Origin: Gambelia wislizenii | Taxonomy: Eukaryota; Chordata; Lepidosauria; Squamata; Crotaphytidae | Reading direction: 5' to 3' | NCBI GenBank assembly: GCA_030847615.1 | Contig: JAUMIR010000002.1 | Coordinates: 285,676,028 to 285,740,027 of the forward strand | DNA length: 64,000 nt | Part shown: positions 43,892 to 53,976 of the stretch, piece after piece | Position numbering within the stretch: position 1 is the stretch's first letter | How the letters are laid out: every line of letters begins with the position of its first letter | Program-made: the position numbers and the translations under genes | The notes under the pieces: model-generated | What the model was told of the DNA's origin: nothing | Seen by the model: only the letters and a program-made list of their open reading frames with translations | Databases searched by the model: none

Positions 43892-44549
43892 GACAAGCTG
43901 CTGGGGGGAGAGCACTGGTGGCTGCAGGAGGAGAGGCAGCAGAGGTGGCAGCAACAGCAGTGACCAGGCTTGTGCTGAACTGCTCCAAGCCCAGGGCCAG
44001 GCTGAGCGAGAGTGGGAAGCGCTGCGCTGGGAGCTGGCGCGCTTGGAGCAAGTGGGTGCCCAGAGCCTGAAGCTGCGCTGCTGCTGCCGCCACCTGAAGC
44101 GCAAGCTGTGGGGACAGCTGGAAAGCCTCCGCGCGGACTGCGCCGCCCTGGAAATGACCCTGGAGTGCTTGGGGGGCGAGCGCCAGCAGCTGCAGGAGGA
44201 GAGGCGGCAGAGGAACCAGCAGCAGATGCAGCGCCTGGGCTGGGCCCCACGGCCAGCGTTGCTGCCTTTGTCTTGGTGGGAGGAGCCCTGGCCTGCACGC
44301 TGGTGCTGAGCCGGAGCTGCGAGTGGAGTCTGGAGCGCTACGAGGCCAAGCTGCAGGCGCTGCATGAGCTCCAAGGGTGTCTGGGCAGCCTGGGGGAGCT
44401 GGAGCAGCTGCAAGCCCACAACCAGCAGCCACCAGCAGCTGGAGGAGCTCCACCACTACTGGAGGGAGCTGGGCACCCTGGCCAAGTGCCTGGAGGAGGA
44501 GCAGACGGTGCAGCAGGAGCACCAGGACGCCCAGCTGGACCAGCTCCAG
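43892..44549 (+). pseudogene. Coiled-coil gene exon remnant with intact splice signals
   Basis: A 658-nt GC- and CpG-rich block. It is preceded by a long polypyrimidine tract and acceptor (CTCTGCTTCCACCGAGCAG) and followed by the donor CAG|GTGAGG. Coding resemblance moves between frames. It reads DKLLGGEHWWLQEERQQRWQ, then (frameshift) ELLQAQGQAEREWEALRWEL, then AALEMTLECLGGERQQLQEE. Another frame follows with CEWSLERYEAKLQALHELQG, and then LEELHHYWRELGTLAKCLEE and EEQTVQQEHQDAQLDQLQ. This is heptad-rich, Glu/Gln/Leu/Arg-rich coiled coil. At least three frame changes and internal stops make it non-functional. I do not recognise the parent gene. Long open stretches on the minus strand are composition shadows. 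Confidence 0.65.
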
Positions 44550-44693
44550 GTGAGGTGGGTGGACAGGAGGACCAGGCCACCATCCAGGACTGGTTGAAGG
44601 AATTTCACACACACACCCCGCAATGCTTTAATTTGGCCCCCCATATGTTTCTCTCAGAACCTAACCCATTCACAGTAGAGGATATTCAGATTA

Positions 44694-44947
44694 CAATAGC
44701 CCCCCTGTATCCACTGTTTCATTATCCACCAATTCAATCATCCACGGAACACAAAACAGCATATCTACCATAGAGTCCTCCTAGAAAATGTGTCTTCTCC
44801 AGCCATTTTCTAGGTCCTCTAGGGCAACTCTAGGGTATTTTAAACCGGAAATCCCATCGTTTTCAATGGTGTTCGGTATTATCCACAGTTTTCGGTATCT
44901 ACGGGGGCCTCCAGAACCAATCCCCAGTGGATACGGGGGCCCTATTG
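44694..44947 (-). mobile_element. Tigger/pogo-like MITE, subfamily 2
   Basis: TTA|CAATAGCCCCCCTGTATCC ... GGATACGGGGGCCCTATTG|TA, with TA at both ends. The interior TTTTCTAGGTCCTCTAGGGC is shared in reverse with 9600 and 46905. It splits a CAGGRCCGG MITE. Confidence 0.85.
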
Positions 44948-45312
44948 TATTAGTAATAATGTTTTTGCAGGAGGAGGGTTACGATGGGACCTGCTACAAT
45001 GATGGGCCCCCCTGTGGCTGCAGGTTCTGCAGGGCCCTTAAACCGACCCACCACCCTCACTTGGTAGACTCCGCAGGGCTTCCCAACCAGCAGTCCCTGG
45101 AAGCCTTGGGTTCCCCCAAGAGGTTGCCAGGGGTTCCTCGAAATGGTGGGGTTGTCCACACACTGAAAATGCCTCTCACAGAGGCCGGTTTAAGTTTAAG
45201 GGCCCTGCAGCAACTGTAGCCGCAGGGCCCCCCCCCATCATTGTGTGTGGGGGAGCAGTTGTAACCCTCCTTTTGCAAAAAACATTATTAGTAGTATTCT
45301 GAATATCCTGTA

Positions 45313-45524
45313 CAGTTGTCCCGCCATATCCACGGATTTAAGTATTCATGGCTTGAAAATATTCTTTAAAAAATAATCCCAAAAGCAAACCTTGATTTTG
45401 CCATCTTCTATAAGGGACACGATTTTGCTGTGCCATTGCATATAATGGGACTTGAGTATTCACGGATTTTGGTATCCCTGGGGGGTCCTGGAACCAAACC
45501 CCAGTGAATATGAAGGGACAACTG
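45313..45524 (+). mobile_element. Tigger/pogo-like MITE with TA duplication
   Basis: CAGTTGTCCCGCCATATCC ... GAATATGAAGGGACAACTG, flanked by TA on both sides. It is nested in the CAGGGCC MITE that ends at 45629. Confidence 0.9.
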
Positions 45525-45629
45525 TAACTGTGAATAGGTTAGGTTAGGTTACATTGACCTGAGATAAACATATGGGCCCCCCAAAATAGTGTTGTAGGGG
45601 CCCCCAAAATTTCTTAAACTGGCCCTGAT

Positions 45630-46904
45630 GCCACAATAAGTTTTTAAAGGTGCCACCAGTATTATTTTATGAAGTTTGGGATTGGTTTGTAATGTGCATA
45701 CAGTGATATTTTGCTGATAGTGATGCAAGGAAAAATAATTTCTCAGATGCCTTTTAATACCCAGCAAATGGGCTGGTTCAGCTGTTGCATCTTAATCTAC
45801 ATTTGTTCTTAGTGGAGTCAGCTCAATGCTTGGCAATAAGTTGTACTATTCCAGTTAAAGGAACAACAAAATTATTACCTAAGTCCAGCCAGTTTAGAAT
45901 TTTGGAGGCTTCGCTGAAGACAGATACAAAAAACTGAGAGGGTCTTCCTTATTCCATTGTAAATTATTTACCTCCTCCCCCCTCATTTACACTTTTCTGT
46001 TAACCCCTCTTTTATCAGCTAATTGTTAGGGGGGGGCAGTATAGAGGGTGAGGCAGCAAGAATGTCTTTGTATCTGAATAAGAGAGGATTAGTATTACTC
46101 AAGAAACGGGAGTGTCAGAATTCTCTTGTCAGAATAATTATTTGACTGTACATTTGGCTGTAACTCAGATGACTTTGTGCTAGCACATTAAGGACACCTC
46201 TGCCCAATCACACAGCTCCTGCTTGGTCAGACCAAGGCCCATCTAGCCTAGCATTCTGTTTCCAAGGTTGGCATCCAGATGGCACTGGGAAATGCATATT
46301 TCTAGTATGACAAGCCTCTCTTTAACACTCTTACGAATTATTGGGAACAAGACTCTCAGGAAAGGGACTCTTTTCTGTGTGTGCAAGAAGATTTGATATG
46401 TGGTTCAAAATACTCTAGCTGCTACTGTGCTATAAACTTAAAATATCACTAATGGGAATTACATAAGGAAAGCATGACTTTTGTCTTCAGTAAATGGTAT
46501 TTAAAGCTAGCTTTACTGTCTCTGAGAATGGACATTTGGCTGTTGACTGACCTCTTTCCACGGACTTGTCTGATCTCTGTTTTAAAACCCAAATAAAACT
46601 AGTGGCCAGCATCACATCTTGTGACAATTAATTAATCACATTTTTAAAAAAATAAATGAAAGCAGTTTCATGCCATTCAGTATTTCATAGATGAAAGTAG
46701 GGGCCCATGTGGCTGGGCAACATTAGAGTATGGTGAAAAGGGTATGGCCAGACAACAAGAAGGTATAGTTAAGAGTGAACATACAAACCTAATTTTAAGC
46801 ACAGAAACTTTGCAATTTATATACTGAGTTTAAGAAAGCCTGAAACAAATCCCCACCCAAAATATACAGTACTTGGTGTGTGTTTGCTCTCACACAAGTG
46901 TGTA
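45630..46904. other. No gene seen
   Basis: Unassigned. The stretch 46205-46320 (CTTGGTCAGACCAAGGCCCA, then GGCATCCAGATGGCACTGGG) resembles a known old amniote interspersed repeat, but it was not classified. Confidence 0.45.
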
Positions 46905-47714
46905 CAGTAGGACTCCTGTATCCGCGGGGGATTGGTTCCGGGGACCCTGTGGATACCGAAAACCACAGATAACAGTGAACGCCATTGAAAATAGTGGGAC
47001 TTCCGGTTTAAAATACCATAGAGTTGCCTTGGAGGACCTAGAAAATGGCTAGAGAGGATGCATTTTCTAGGAAGACTCTATGGTAGCTGTGCTGAAACTG
47101 AAACCACGAATAACTGTTGGGAAAAATCCAGCATTCTTTCTCCCCCCACTTGCTTGCTATTAGAGTAAGTAAGTAATAGATAGGGAGGTCTCCTGCATGC
47201 CTTCCTCTCATCCCATCTTTAATGGGCATGGTTGTAAACAGTACACAACCAAACTACAAGATCACGTGACCTAGGTTTATCTGCCTCCTGGTCTTAGATC
47301 TTTTATTACTCTTTGTTTCTTGACTTGAAGCTACATGCTGCTCTCTCCATCTTGCTCCGCAAGAATGTCTTCCGTCTCACTGGGATGGTGAGTGAAGCCA
47401 AACTTCTTTTTACCCAAAATCTATTCATTACTTAGGATGTAGGCTCCAATACATATGTAGATTTAAAGCCATTAGTAAAGCTTAAGTTGTTTCTTTAACA
47501 AGAAGCTTGCCTGCCTCTTTGTTCTCCCGGTTGGGCAAAGCACTGTACTTCTGAGTCCAACTCCTGCTCTAACTCTGCTACAATAAAGTTAATTCCTGAC
47601 AGTTTTACCTTTTAAGAAGTTTCCCCAAAAGGGCTAACACCCTGGGACCTCAAATTTTACTACAATAACAGAGTCAGTGGATAATGAATCAGTGGATACT
47701 GGGGTCATACTGTA
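46905..47714 (+). mobile_element. Tigger/pogo-like MITE, subfamily 2, split by a solo LTR
   Basis: Starts CAGTAGGACTCCTGTATCC. The right end GGATACTGGGGTCATACTG is at about 47712. The interior is cut at 47114, with its continuation (AGAGTCAGTGGATAATG) at 47670, and the 550-bp LTR lies in between. Confidence 0.8.
47115..47664 (+). mobile_element. Solo LTR, TG...CA, with 5-bp target-site duplication
   Basis: Starts TGTTGGGAAAAATCCAGC and ends AAATTTTACTACA. The flanks are ATAAC (47110-47114) and ATAAC (47665-47669), as expected of an integrase-made insertion. A polyadenylation signal AATAAA lies at 47582-47587. No internal coding region is present, so this is an LTR left by recombination of an endogenous retrovirus or LTR retrotransposon. 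It is related to 39348-40252. Confidence 0.85.
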
Positions 47715-47848
47715 TATGTATGTGTGAAAGATGATTAAATATAAATATAATATAATATTGTATAATACATTAGTATAAATGTATTATACAATATTATATT
47801 ATATTTATATTTAATCATCTTTCACACATACATATACAGTATGACCCC
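47701..47848. repeat. Perfect palindrome, arms 71 bp, loop 6 bp
   Basis: Left arm 47701-47771, right arm 47778-47848, loop AGTATA. The first 14 bases of each arm are a Tigger-MITE terminus (GGGGTCATACTGTA). The rest is an AT-rich stretch (ATGATTAAATATAAATA). I checked the two arms base by base and found no mismatch. Confidence 0.95.
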
Positions 47849-48166
47849 CGAATCCAATCAAATTCCTTTATCAGACCATGCTCAAAATTATAGCTTTCTC
47901 TTAGATCCATGTCACTTAATGGGTTCAGTGTTCACATATACCCTCCCCAACCAGTCATATTATAGATCAGGAAAATCCCAGCTTCCCCATATAACACTCG
48001 TTTGTTTGCTTTGACCTAGTCATAGCCTCTCAGCCTAACTTCACAGGGTTGTTGATAGGATAAAAATGGGGGCATGTGGGTGGGGAAAAATAATATGCAA
48101 TACTTTAGCTCCAGGTGATAAATTGAATGAAATTAGTTGAGAAGGGTATTGTTGAAAAATGTTTTA

Positions 48167-49556
48167 CAGATTGACTATGCCTTATCTGGAATTCCAAAAT
48201 CGTAAATGTGCCAAAATCCAAAACATTTGGAGCTACCTCATATATGTACCCGTCCCACTGTCATGCTGAACCAGAATTCAGAGTGTCCAAAGTTCAGAAG
48301 CCATAGCAACAAGAGGTATCTGATATTTGAATGGTCCAGGTTCAGAAGCCGTAAATCAGAAGAGTTGGAACAATGAAGGTAACAGAGTCAATAAACAATC
48401 CAATGGTCATAAATCAAGTACTCACAGTATCAGAGTCAGGTCAAGAGGAGAACTGAAAGTTTGCTTTCGGTAATTTGACTGAAGGAAGTCCCTGCTAATA
48501 AAGACAGCCAGGTCAGCCAACACCCACATTTCAGATAGTATTTAAAGAGCATGTTTCACAGCTGTTTGCACCTAGCCTTTTGTTCCATCTGTGGGGGAGG
48601 GTTTGTGCCAAACACCAAAACCTTCACCTTTGCCAGGTGCTTAGAGGTCTTTCTTCTGTCTCCTCTTCCTGCTGTGAATCTTGTTGACCTGGAGGAGAAC
48701 TTGGCTGGCTGTTATGCATCTACTCCAGCTGCAGTGCATCTACTTCACCTTCCGAGGAAGATGAACTCTTGGGGAGGGGAATGATAGTACCTGTACAGTA
48801 TTTGCAAGTCTGAAGAGAGACACAGCTAGATAGAGATGTGAGGATCTTTGAAATGGTGGGAATCCATACCTCCCAACATTTTGCAGATCTTTGCATCTCT
48901 CTCCAGCTGAACGAATGAGCAGGAGCACTGCAGCCGCCACCTCGAAGGCAGAAGCGGGTGACCATCAGCCTGGCCGCCACAGCTCTCAGAGTTGGTTGTG
49001 ATTGCTGGGTTCCCATCCACAGAAGACTTGGGTAGGAAAGACACTGACTGGGATCCAGGACCCAGCAGTGGAAATGGCGGTGGGGGGGGAGAGAAGAGGA
49101 GATAGGGGCTGGTTTCTCCTCCAGGCCAAGGCTGGAGAGGGTTGTCAGCTGCCACCACTACTGCATCCCACTCTGGACCTTTGGCTGGGGGTGGCAGTGG
49201 AAGAGCAGCAGCTACCACCGCTGCCATGGCTTGCACTTGTGCAAAGTTTGACTGTGAACTTGGCTGCACCATCTCCCTCCCTCCCACTCCTCTCCTGTCC
49301 CCAGAGGCAGGGGAGCTCAAAGAATGTGTGCCTAGCAGCCAGGGCTTACTGCTGCCTCTGCTGCTGCCCTATACCATTTTATATACAGAGGAAGGCAGTG
49401 GCAAACCACCTCTGTGTATGAAATTCATGGGGTCACCATAAGTTGATAGGTGACTTAAAGGCACATACGGTACATGCACATACTGTATTCCAAAATCCAA
49501 AAAAATTCTGATGTACAGAACACGTCTGGTCCCAAGGATTTTGGATACTCAACCTG
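48167..49556 (+). mobile_element. Tigger-like MITE split by about 1.2 kb of other DNA
   Basis: The left part TA|CAGATTGACTATGCCTTAT, CCAAAATCCAAAACATTTGG ends near 48258. The right part TTCCAAAATCCAAAAAAATT to GGATACTCAACCTG|TA lies at about 49480-49556. The insert includes a GC-rich stretch (48870-49350) with CATACCTCCCAACATTTTGC at its edge and open stretches on both strands that I do not trust. Confidence 0.6.
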
Positions 49557-50007
49557 TAGTTGTAAAAAAATAAGTAAATAATCAGTGCATTCTAGTAGCC
49601 TTTTAGAACGTCTCACTTAGGCTACAGTCCTGTGTATATTTACCTAGGAGTAAGTCCAACTGAACTAATTGGGGCTTATTTCTCAGTAGTTGTGTGTGCG
49701 TGTTTACGTTGGTAATCTGAATGGAATATTGCTCTGCAGAAGAGGATGTTCTCAAAGTAAGCAAAGGGATCTTGTAGCTCCTTTGAGACCAACTGGGAGA
49801 AAAAAGTTGGTAGCGTATGCTTTCATAGACTTAACCCTAATTCATCAGATGCATGAAGTGATCTGGAAATGCACATGGAAAACTGGCCATTTGTAGCTGA
49901 CCCATGGCCATTGGAGGCTATACTGTTTCAAAATGAACCTTTTGCAAGTTGACAGTTCTCTGAAATAACTGGACTTCCTGCAAGTTGACTCTGTTGTATG
50001 CTGTTAG
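49557..50007. other. Intronic DNA with hAT-like MITE piece
   Basis: 49755-49860 (GATCTTGTAGCTCCTTTGAG ... CTAATTCATCAGATGCATG) belongs to the common 'shared with 13990 and 59436' repeat. No exon was seen before the acceptor at 50007. Confidence 0.5.
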
Positions 50008-50188
50008 GTTCCCTAGTGGTGGCAGAATCAAACCTGGAAGCAGGAAGGAGCAAAAAAGATATCTGGTGACACCATACTGGTATTATTCATATAATGATGA
50101 ACTATCAGCAATTTATGGATCACAGTTACATAAATTTCCACAGTTGATACCTGACTTCAGAGTGCCCATCAAAAGAAATAGATGTATG
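50008..50188 (+). CDS. THEGL: Candidate THEGL exon 3 (181 nt)
   Basis: Follows an acceptor-like TTGTATGCTGTTAG and ends at the donor ATG|GTATGT. It is open throughout in the frame set by the 31-nt exon: FPSGGRIKPGSRKEQKRYL, then TPYWYYSYNDELSAIYGS, then FPQLIPDFRVPIKRNRCM. The composition (W, Y, P, basic residues) looks like real protein and no transposon similarity is evident. No THEG repeat is seen. It ends in phase 0, while the THEG exon at 56137 needs phase 2, so another exon or a different donor must lie between. The acceptor is weak in pyrimidines. Confidence 0.45.
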
Positions 50189-50345
50189 GTATGTTGGTTT
50201 CTACTAATTACATGTCAGCTAACAGAAGGAATTGCCCTTTGTTTTAATAGAATTTGATTCAGGAACTTCATGGTGTGTAGATAGGCTTCATTCTAGCAAA
50301 ATATACAGTGCCGTCTGTACTTTGACCTCAGAATATTCTCTAGTT

Positions 50346-50560
50346 GTTGTGTGCCTTCAAGTCATTCTGACTTATGGTGGCCCTATCACGGAGTTTCCTT
50401 GGCAAGATTTGCTTAGAGGGGGGTTAATTTTGCCTTCCTCTGAATCTGAGAGAGTGTGTCTTGGTCAGGTCTGTGGGTTTCCATAGCTGAGGGGGATTTG
50501 AACCCTGGTCTCCAGATTCACAGTCCAACGCTCAAACCACTATACCACACTGGCTTTCAG
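50346..50560 (-). mobile_element. tRNA-derived SINE
   Basis: Reverse-complement copy from GTGTGCCTTCAAGTCATTCT (tail) to GGGATTTGAACCCTGGTCTC (B box, reverse) and CAAACCACTATACCACACTG (A box, reverse). It is one of the best preserved copies. Confidence 0.88.
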
Positions 50561-50658
50561 ATAATATTTACAGAATCCACACCTCTGATTGACAAGCAGC
50601 CTGAAAACTCTTGGCCTGGCCTGATATAAATACTAGAGCCTGGCTTTCCAGCTAAATA

Positions 50659-50872
50659 CAGTTGTCCCTCCATATCCACAGATTTAAGTATTCATGGCTT
50701 GAAAATATTCTTTAAAAATAATAATCCAAAAAGCAAACCTTGATTTTGCCATCTTATATAAGGGACACTATTTTGCTATGCCATTGCATATAATGGCACT
50801 TGAATAGTCACAGATTTTGGTATCCTTGGGGGGTCCTGGAACCAAACCCCAGTGAATACGAAGGGACAACTG
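50659..50872 (+). mobile_element. Tigger/pogo-like MITE with TA duplication
   Basis: CAGTTGTCCCTCCATATCC ... GAATACGAAGGGACAACTG, flanked by TA on both sides. Complete copy. Confidence 0.9.
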
Positions 50873-50882
50873 TAGTAAGGTT

Positions 50883-51080
50883 CCTTTCACACTACACAAT
50901 TATAGTGCTACGATTCAACTTTAACTGCCATGGCAACATACTTTAGAGAAGGTGATTAGAATTCTTAGCCAGAGAGCTCCTCTAGTGCCTCTCCAAACTA
51001 CAGACCCCAAAATTCCACAGAATGTTGCAATGGCAGTTCAAGGAGAATCAGAGTGCAATAATTGTGTAGTGTGAAAGGGC
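50883..51080. mobile_element. Hairpin MITE
   Basis: Left terminus CCTTTCACACTACACAATTA and right terminus TAATTGTGTAGTGTGAAAGG are exact reverse complements over 20 bp. Sub-terminal words (TTTAACTGCCATGGCAACAT / TGTTGCAATGGCAGTTCAA) extend the pairing. Confidence 0.85.
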
Positions 51081-52700
51081 CCAGAGACCCTGGGATGGAG
51101 AGGTCTCCCTCTTTCCCTCCCTTTCTCTCGTTTGTGTGTGTCCATGGAACTAGGCAATAAGTCTAGGGGCTTGTCAGTATGAGACCCCCCAAAACAGATT
51201 GCTCCACAGTAGTAGCAAATTGCAGCAGCTGCAATTTGTCTTAATGTCGTCCCCCCCCCCCGCCCAAGCTTTGCACGGCTGCCGGTCAAAATGGCGTCTG
51301 TGAGTGATTTCTCCCTTTTTGCTGCTGCGGAACTTTTTTTAAAAAAAAACTGTTCAGTATGTGTGCTGGATTGATATTTTGATATTTCATCATTCCAAAA
51401 GGAAGAAAGAAGAAAAACAACCCTATTTTATCAGCAATCACTTGCTAAGGCAAAAAAAAAAAAAAAATGAACATGGTGACTCCGGGCGCTTGCCCTGTTA
51501 GCAAGCCCCACCCTGTTCGCTCACTCAGCCAATCAGGGTCATGTTTCTTGTATTATGGGACAGCAATTCATACCGAATCGCTGCCCTAACAAAGGGGAAT
51601 ACACATTCCCTCCGTTGTTTTTTTAGACACTCTGGGAAAAGCCTCAAAGGCTTTTCCTGTGCATTTTTTTACATTTTGGGCCCCCCCTCCTTCACAAAAC
51701 TGCAGAACAATATGGGCTGCTGTTGGGACAGGTAGGATTCTCCTCACATTCCATGTGGAGTATTTTCACTGTTAAGACAACCTCTAAGGCATAGGTCTAG
51801 CAGTGCTCAATCACTTTCTTTTTTTCTCGTTCTCTTTCTTCTACTTGCCCCTGCTTTACACGTGGAGAGAAATTAACCATCTTATGTTTGCTCTCATCAG
51901 GCTCCTATCTGTCAAAATAAATCAATACATAAAACACCATCTTTATAAACTTAACTTGGATGGGAGGCTCCTACTTATAAGAAAGTTTGGTATTTGAACA
52001 TGTTGTGGCTTGATTTAAAAAGGGTTTTGAGCCAAGATACCTCTCAGTTAAGCTTTTGCCTGGGAGCAAGTTTTGTACATGAGGGAATTACTTTGGAGCT
52101 TAAGTATAATTAGCTAAGTCCATTAACTAGGATTTTCCATCAAATGAACATAACAATCTGTCATCTTCCTGTCGGATGCCCTGTTAGTGCACCTAGAGCA
52201 GATGAGGAGGAACTGAAAAGTTAAGTGTGTTGTGAGAATACCTTTCCTTTAAAAAAAAAAGTTGTTTCCAGACATTACAGAGCAACAAGCCTGGATTTTG
52301 CCACCAGGTGCCCATACAGCAAGAAATCACAGTCAGTTCAAGCTCTCTGGCATTTAAACTTCACATGATATTCATGGGTCTAAACATATGTTTGTTGGAT
52401 TCATACAATATATTTAGATGTATGTGTGAAGCACTTCACATATACCCATAATGATGGTCTTGACTACACAGGCGGGACACCTACCTCATAGCTGCGGTGG
52501 ATTTCTTTGATCTGCAGAGGCCCTGTAAATGCCACGGTCACTGGGCTTCTCCAATTGTAGACTGGAGTATCCTACCACATGCTAATCGTTGTTGCACCCA
52601 CCTCAGAGTAAATGGGCAATACTATGCCAATCACTTCACCTATAGGTTGTACTATTTCTGGTCACATAACTGGGGCAGCTCTATTCCCCCCCCCCACTGA
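51081..52700. other. Intronic DNA, no supported exon
   Basis: Contains a GC-rich stretch near 51240-51310 (GGTCAAAATGGCGTCTGTGA) that looks like a start-codon context, but it opens no useful frame. It also contains a run of 15 A at about 51453-51467. Nothing else was assignable. Confidence 0.45.
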
Positions 52701-52895
52701 GTCATAGAATCATAGAATTGTAGAGTTGGAAGAGACCACGAGGGCCATCCAGTCCAACCCCCTGCCACGCAGGAAATCTTGATCAAAGCATCCCCGACAG
52801 ATGGCAATCCAGCCTCTGTTTAAAGACCTCCAAGGAAGGAGACCCCACCACGCTCCGAGGGAGTGTGTTCCACTGCCGAACAGCTCTTACTGTGC
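52701..52895 (-). mobile_element. CR1 LINE 3' end
   Basis: TCATAGAATCATAGAATTG, GGCCATCCAGTCCAACCCCC, CAAGGAAGGAGACCCCACC, ending near GCCGAACAGCTCTTACTGT. Reverse-complement CR1. Confidence 0.9.
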
Positions 52896-53763
52896 ATGCA
52901 AGTAAGTGAATATAAGTGATGCCAATATACCGTATTACTGGATAAGCATAGATTTGCTTACCCAGATATGCACATAATCATTAAAAAAAAGTGTCAGAAT
53001 GGAGTCCCATCCACTGGAAGTTCTGCCCCAGCTTTGCTCCGAAGCAAAGCCTTGGCCACCTCACAGCCAAAAATCTGGGTTTTCCCCTCAAATCCAGAGC
53101 AAACTGCAAATCTTACAGATCCAGGGTTTCCTATAGAAACCCCAGTGAAAAATGCATCGTCAAAAATGTCCTATGTCACTATGGAGTGAGTATGGGTTTT
53201 ACTGCCCATGTGGACAAGCCTGATGTCATGTTTGAAGTGATTGTATGAACTCAGGGTGTTATTTAAACTATCATTTTCAGTACTGATTTAAATTTCATTC
53301 AGATATATTACTAAAACTGCAGATATTCTCAGTTCTTGGATGGATTTTCAAATGCTGCCATTGCCTGTGTAATACAAACAGTATATGAAGCCTCCATGAA
53401 CTGCATGAGCAGAACATTCAGTGGTAATTTTAAGCGGTCTAACAGAGCTATATACTGATTTCACCAATAATGGGGTATATGTGTATCTCATTCCTATTGA
53501 TGTCTATCCCCATATCAAACGGGTCCTGAAGTATCTTAAATACAAGTTAGCTTTTTCCTTTTTTAGGGTATGCTTTCTTAGGATTTTTTAAGGGTAAAAT
53601 TTTAGGGAGTCTTTGTATATAATTTGCATTGTTACATTGGATACTAATGTTAATTTGCTTGTTTCCTACTAACTTTGGGCTATTTCCCTCCTGCTGTAGT
53701 GAAGGGATAGGCAACTGTGGCCCTCCAGATTATTACAGGTATATCTGAGGTGTATTAAATGTA
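52896..53763. other. Intronic DNA, no supported exon
   Basis: The open stretch 52968-53248 in two frames has no domain. A short MITE end (GGCAACTGTGGCCCTCCAG) lies at about 53709-53727. Confidence 0.45.
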
Positions 53764-53976
53764 CATTTGTTCCTTCACATTCGTGGGGGTTAGGGGCGGA
53801 GCACCATGGCAAAAGTGAAATAAACCACAAATAAGTTAAGCCCCGCCCCAAACATGCATACTACGCTACAGTATTGTAGACTCCTCTCCGGCCAACAGGA
53901 CTGCCAATACCTGCCACCACACAACTCCAGCTTGCTTTCTTACTCTGCACCAAAACAGCGCTGCCCATTTAAAATA

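Larger units (their letters stand above)
43775..45629. mobile_element. Complex of CAGGGCC-type MITEs around a GC-rich exon remnant
   Basis: Outermost words are CAGGGCCAGTTTAACC (43775) and TTAAACTGGCCCTG (ending 45629). Inside lie a GC-rich exon-like block (43892-44549), a MITE unit at about 44588-45050 (split by a Tigger MITE) and another at about 45183-45629 (also split by a Tigger MITE). Whether the outer ends belong to one element that took up the block, or to separate MITEs, cannot be settled by eye. Confidence 0.55.

Noticed and set aside
43761..44612. Long minus-strand open frames (283 and 212 codons) opposite the coiled-coil block
   Set aside because: They are Pro/Ala/Leu/Ser-rich shadows of a GC-rich sequence. 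The + strand has the splice signals and heptad pattern.
48826..49320. Minus-strand open frame of 164 codons
   Set aside because: No recognisable domain, an overlapping open frame on the other strand, GC-rich and inside a MITE insert. Mentioned only as a finding.
51285..51310. Start-codon context AAAATGGCGTCT
   Set aside because: Opens no useful frame and lacks a downstream donor with coding sequence.
52519..52608. Possible exon with acceptor TTTGATCTGCAG and donor AGA|GTAAAT
   Set aside because: Cys-rich peptide with no THEG signature. Its phase (0 to 0) does not bridge the gap between 50188 and 56137.
52968..53248. Overlapping open frames near 53 kb
   Set aside because: No domain and no splice-site support; probably intronic.
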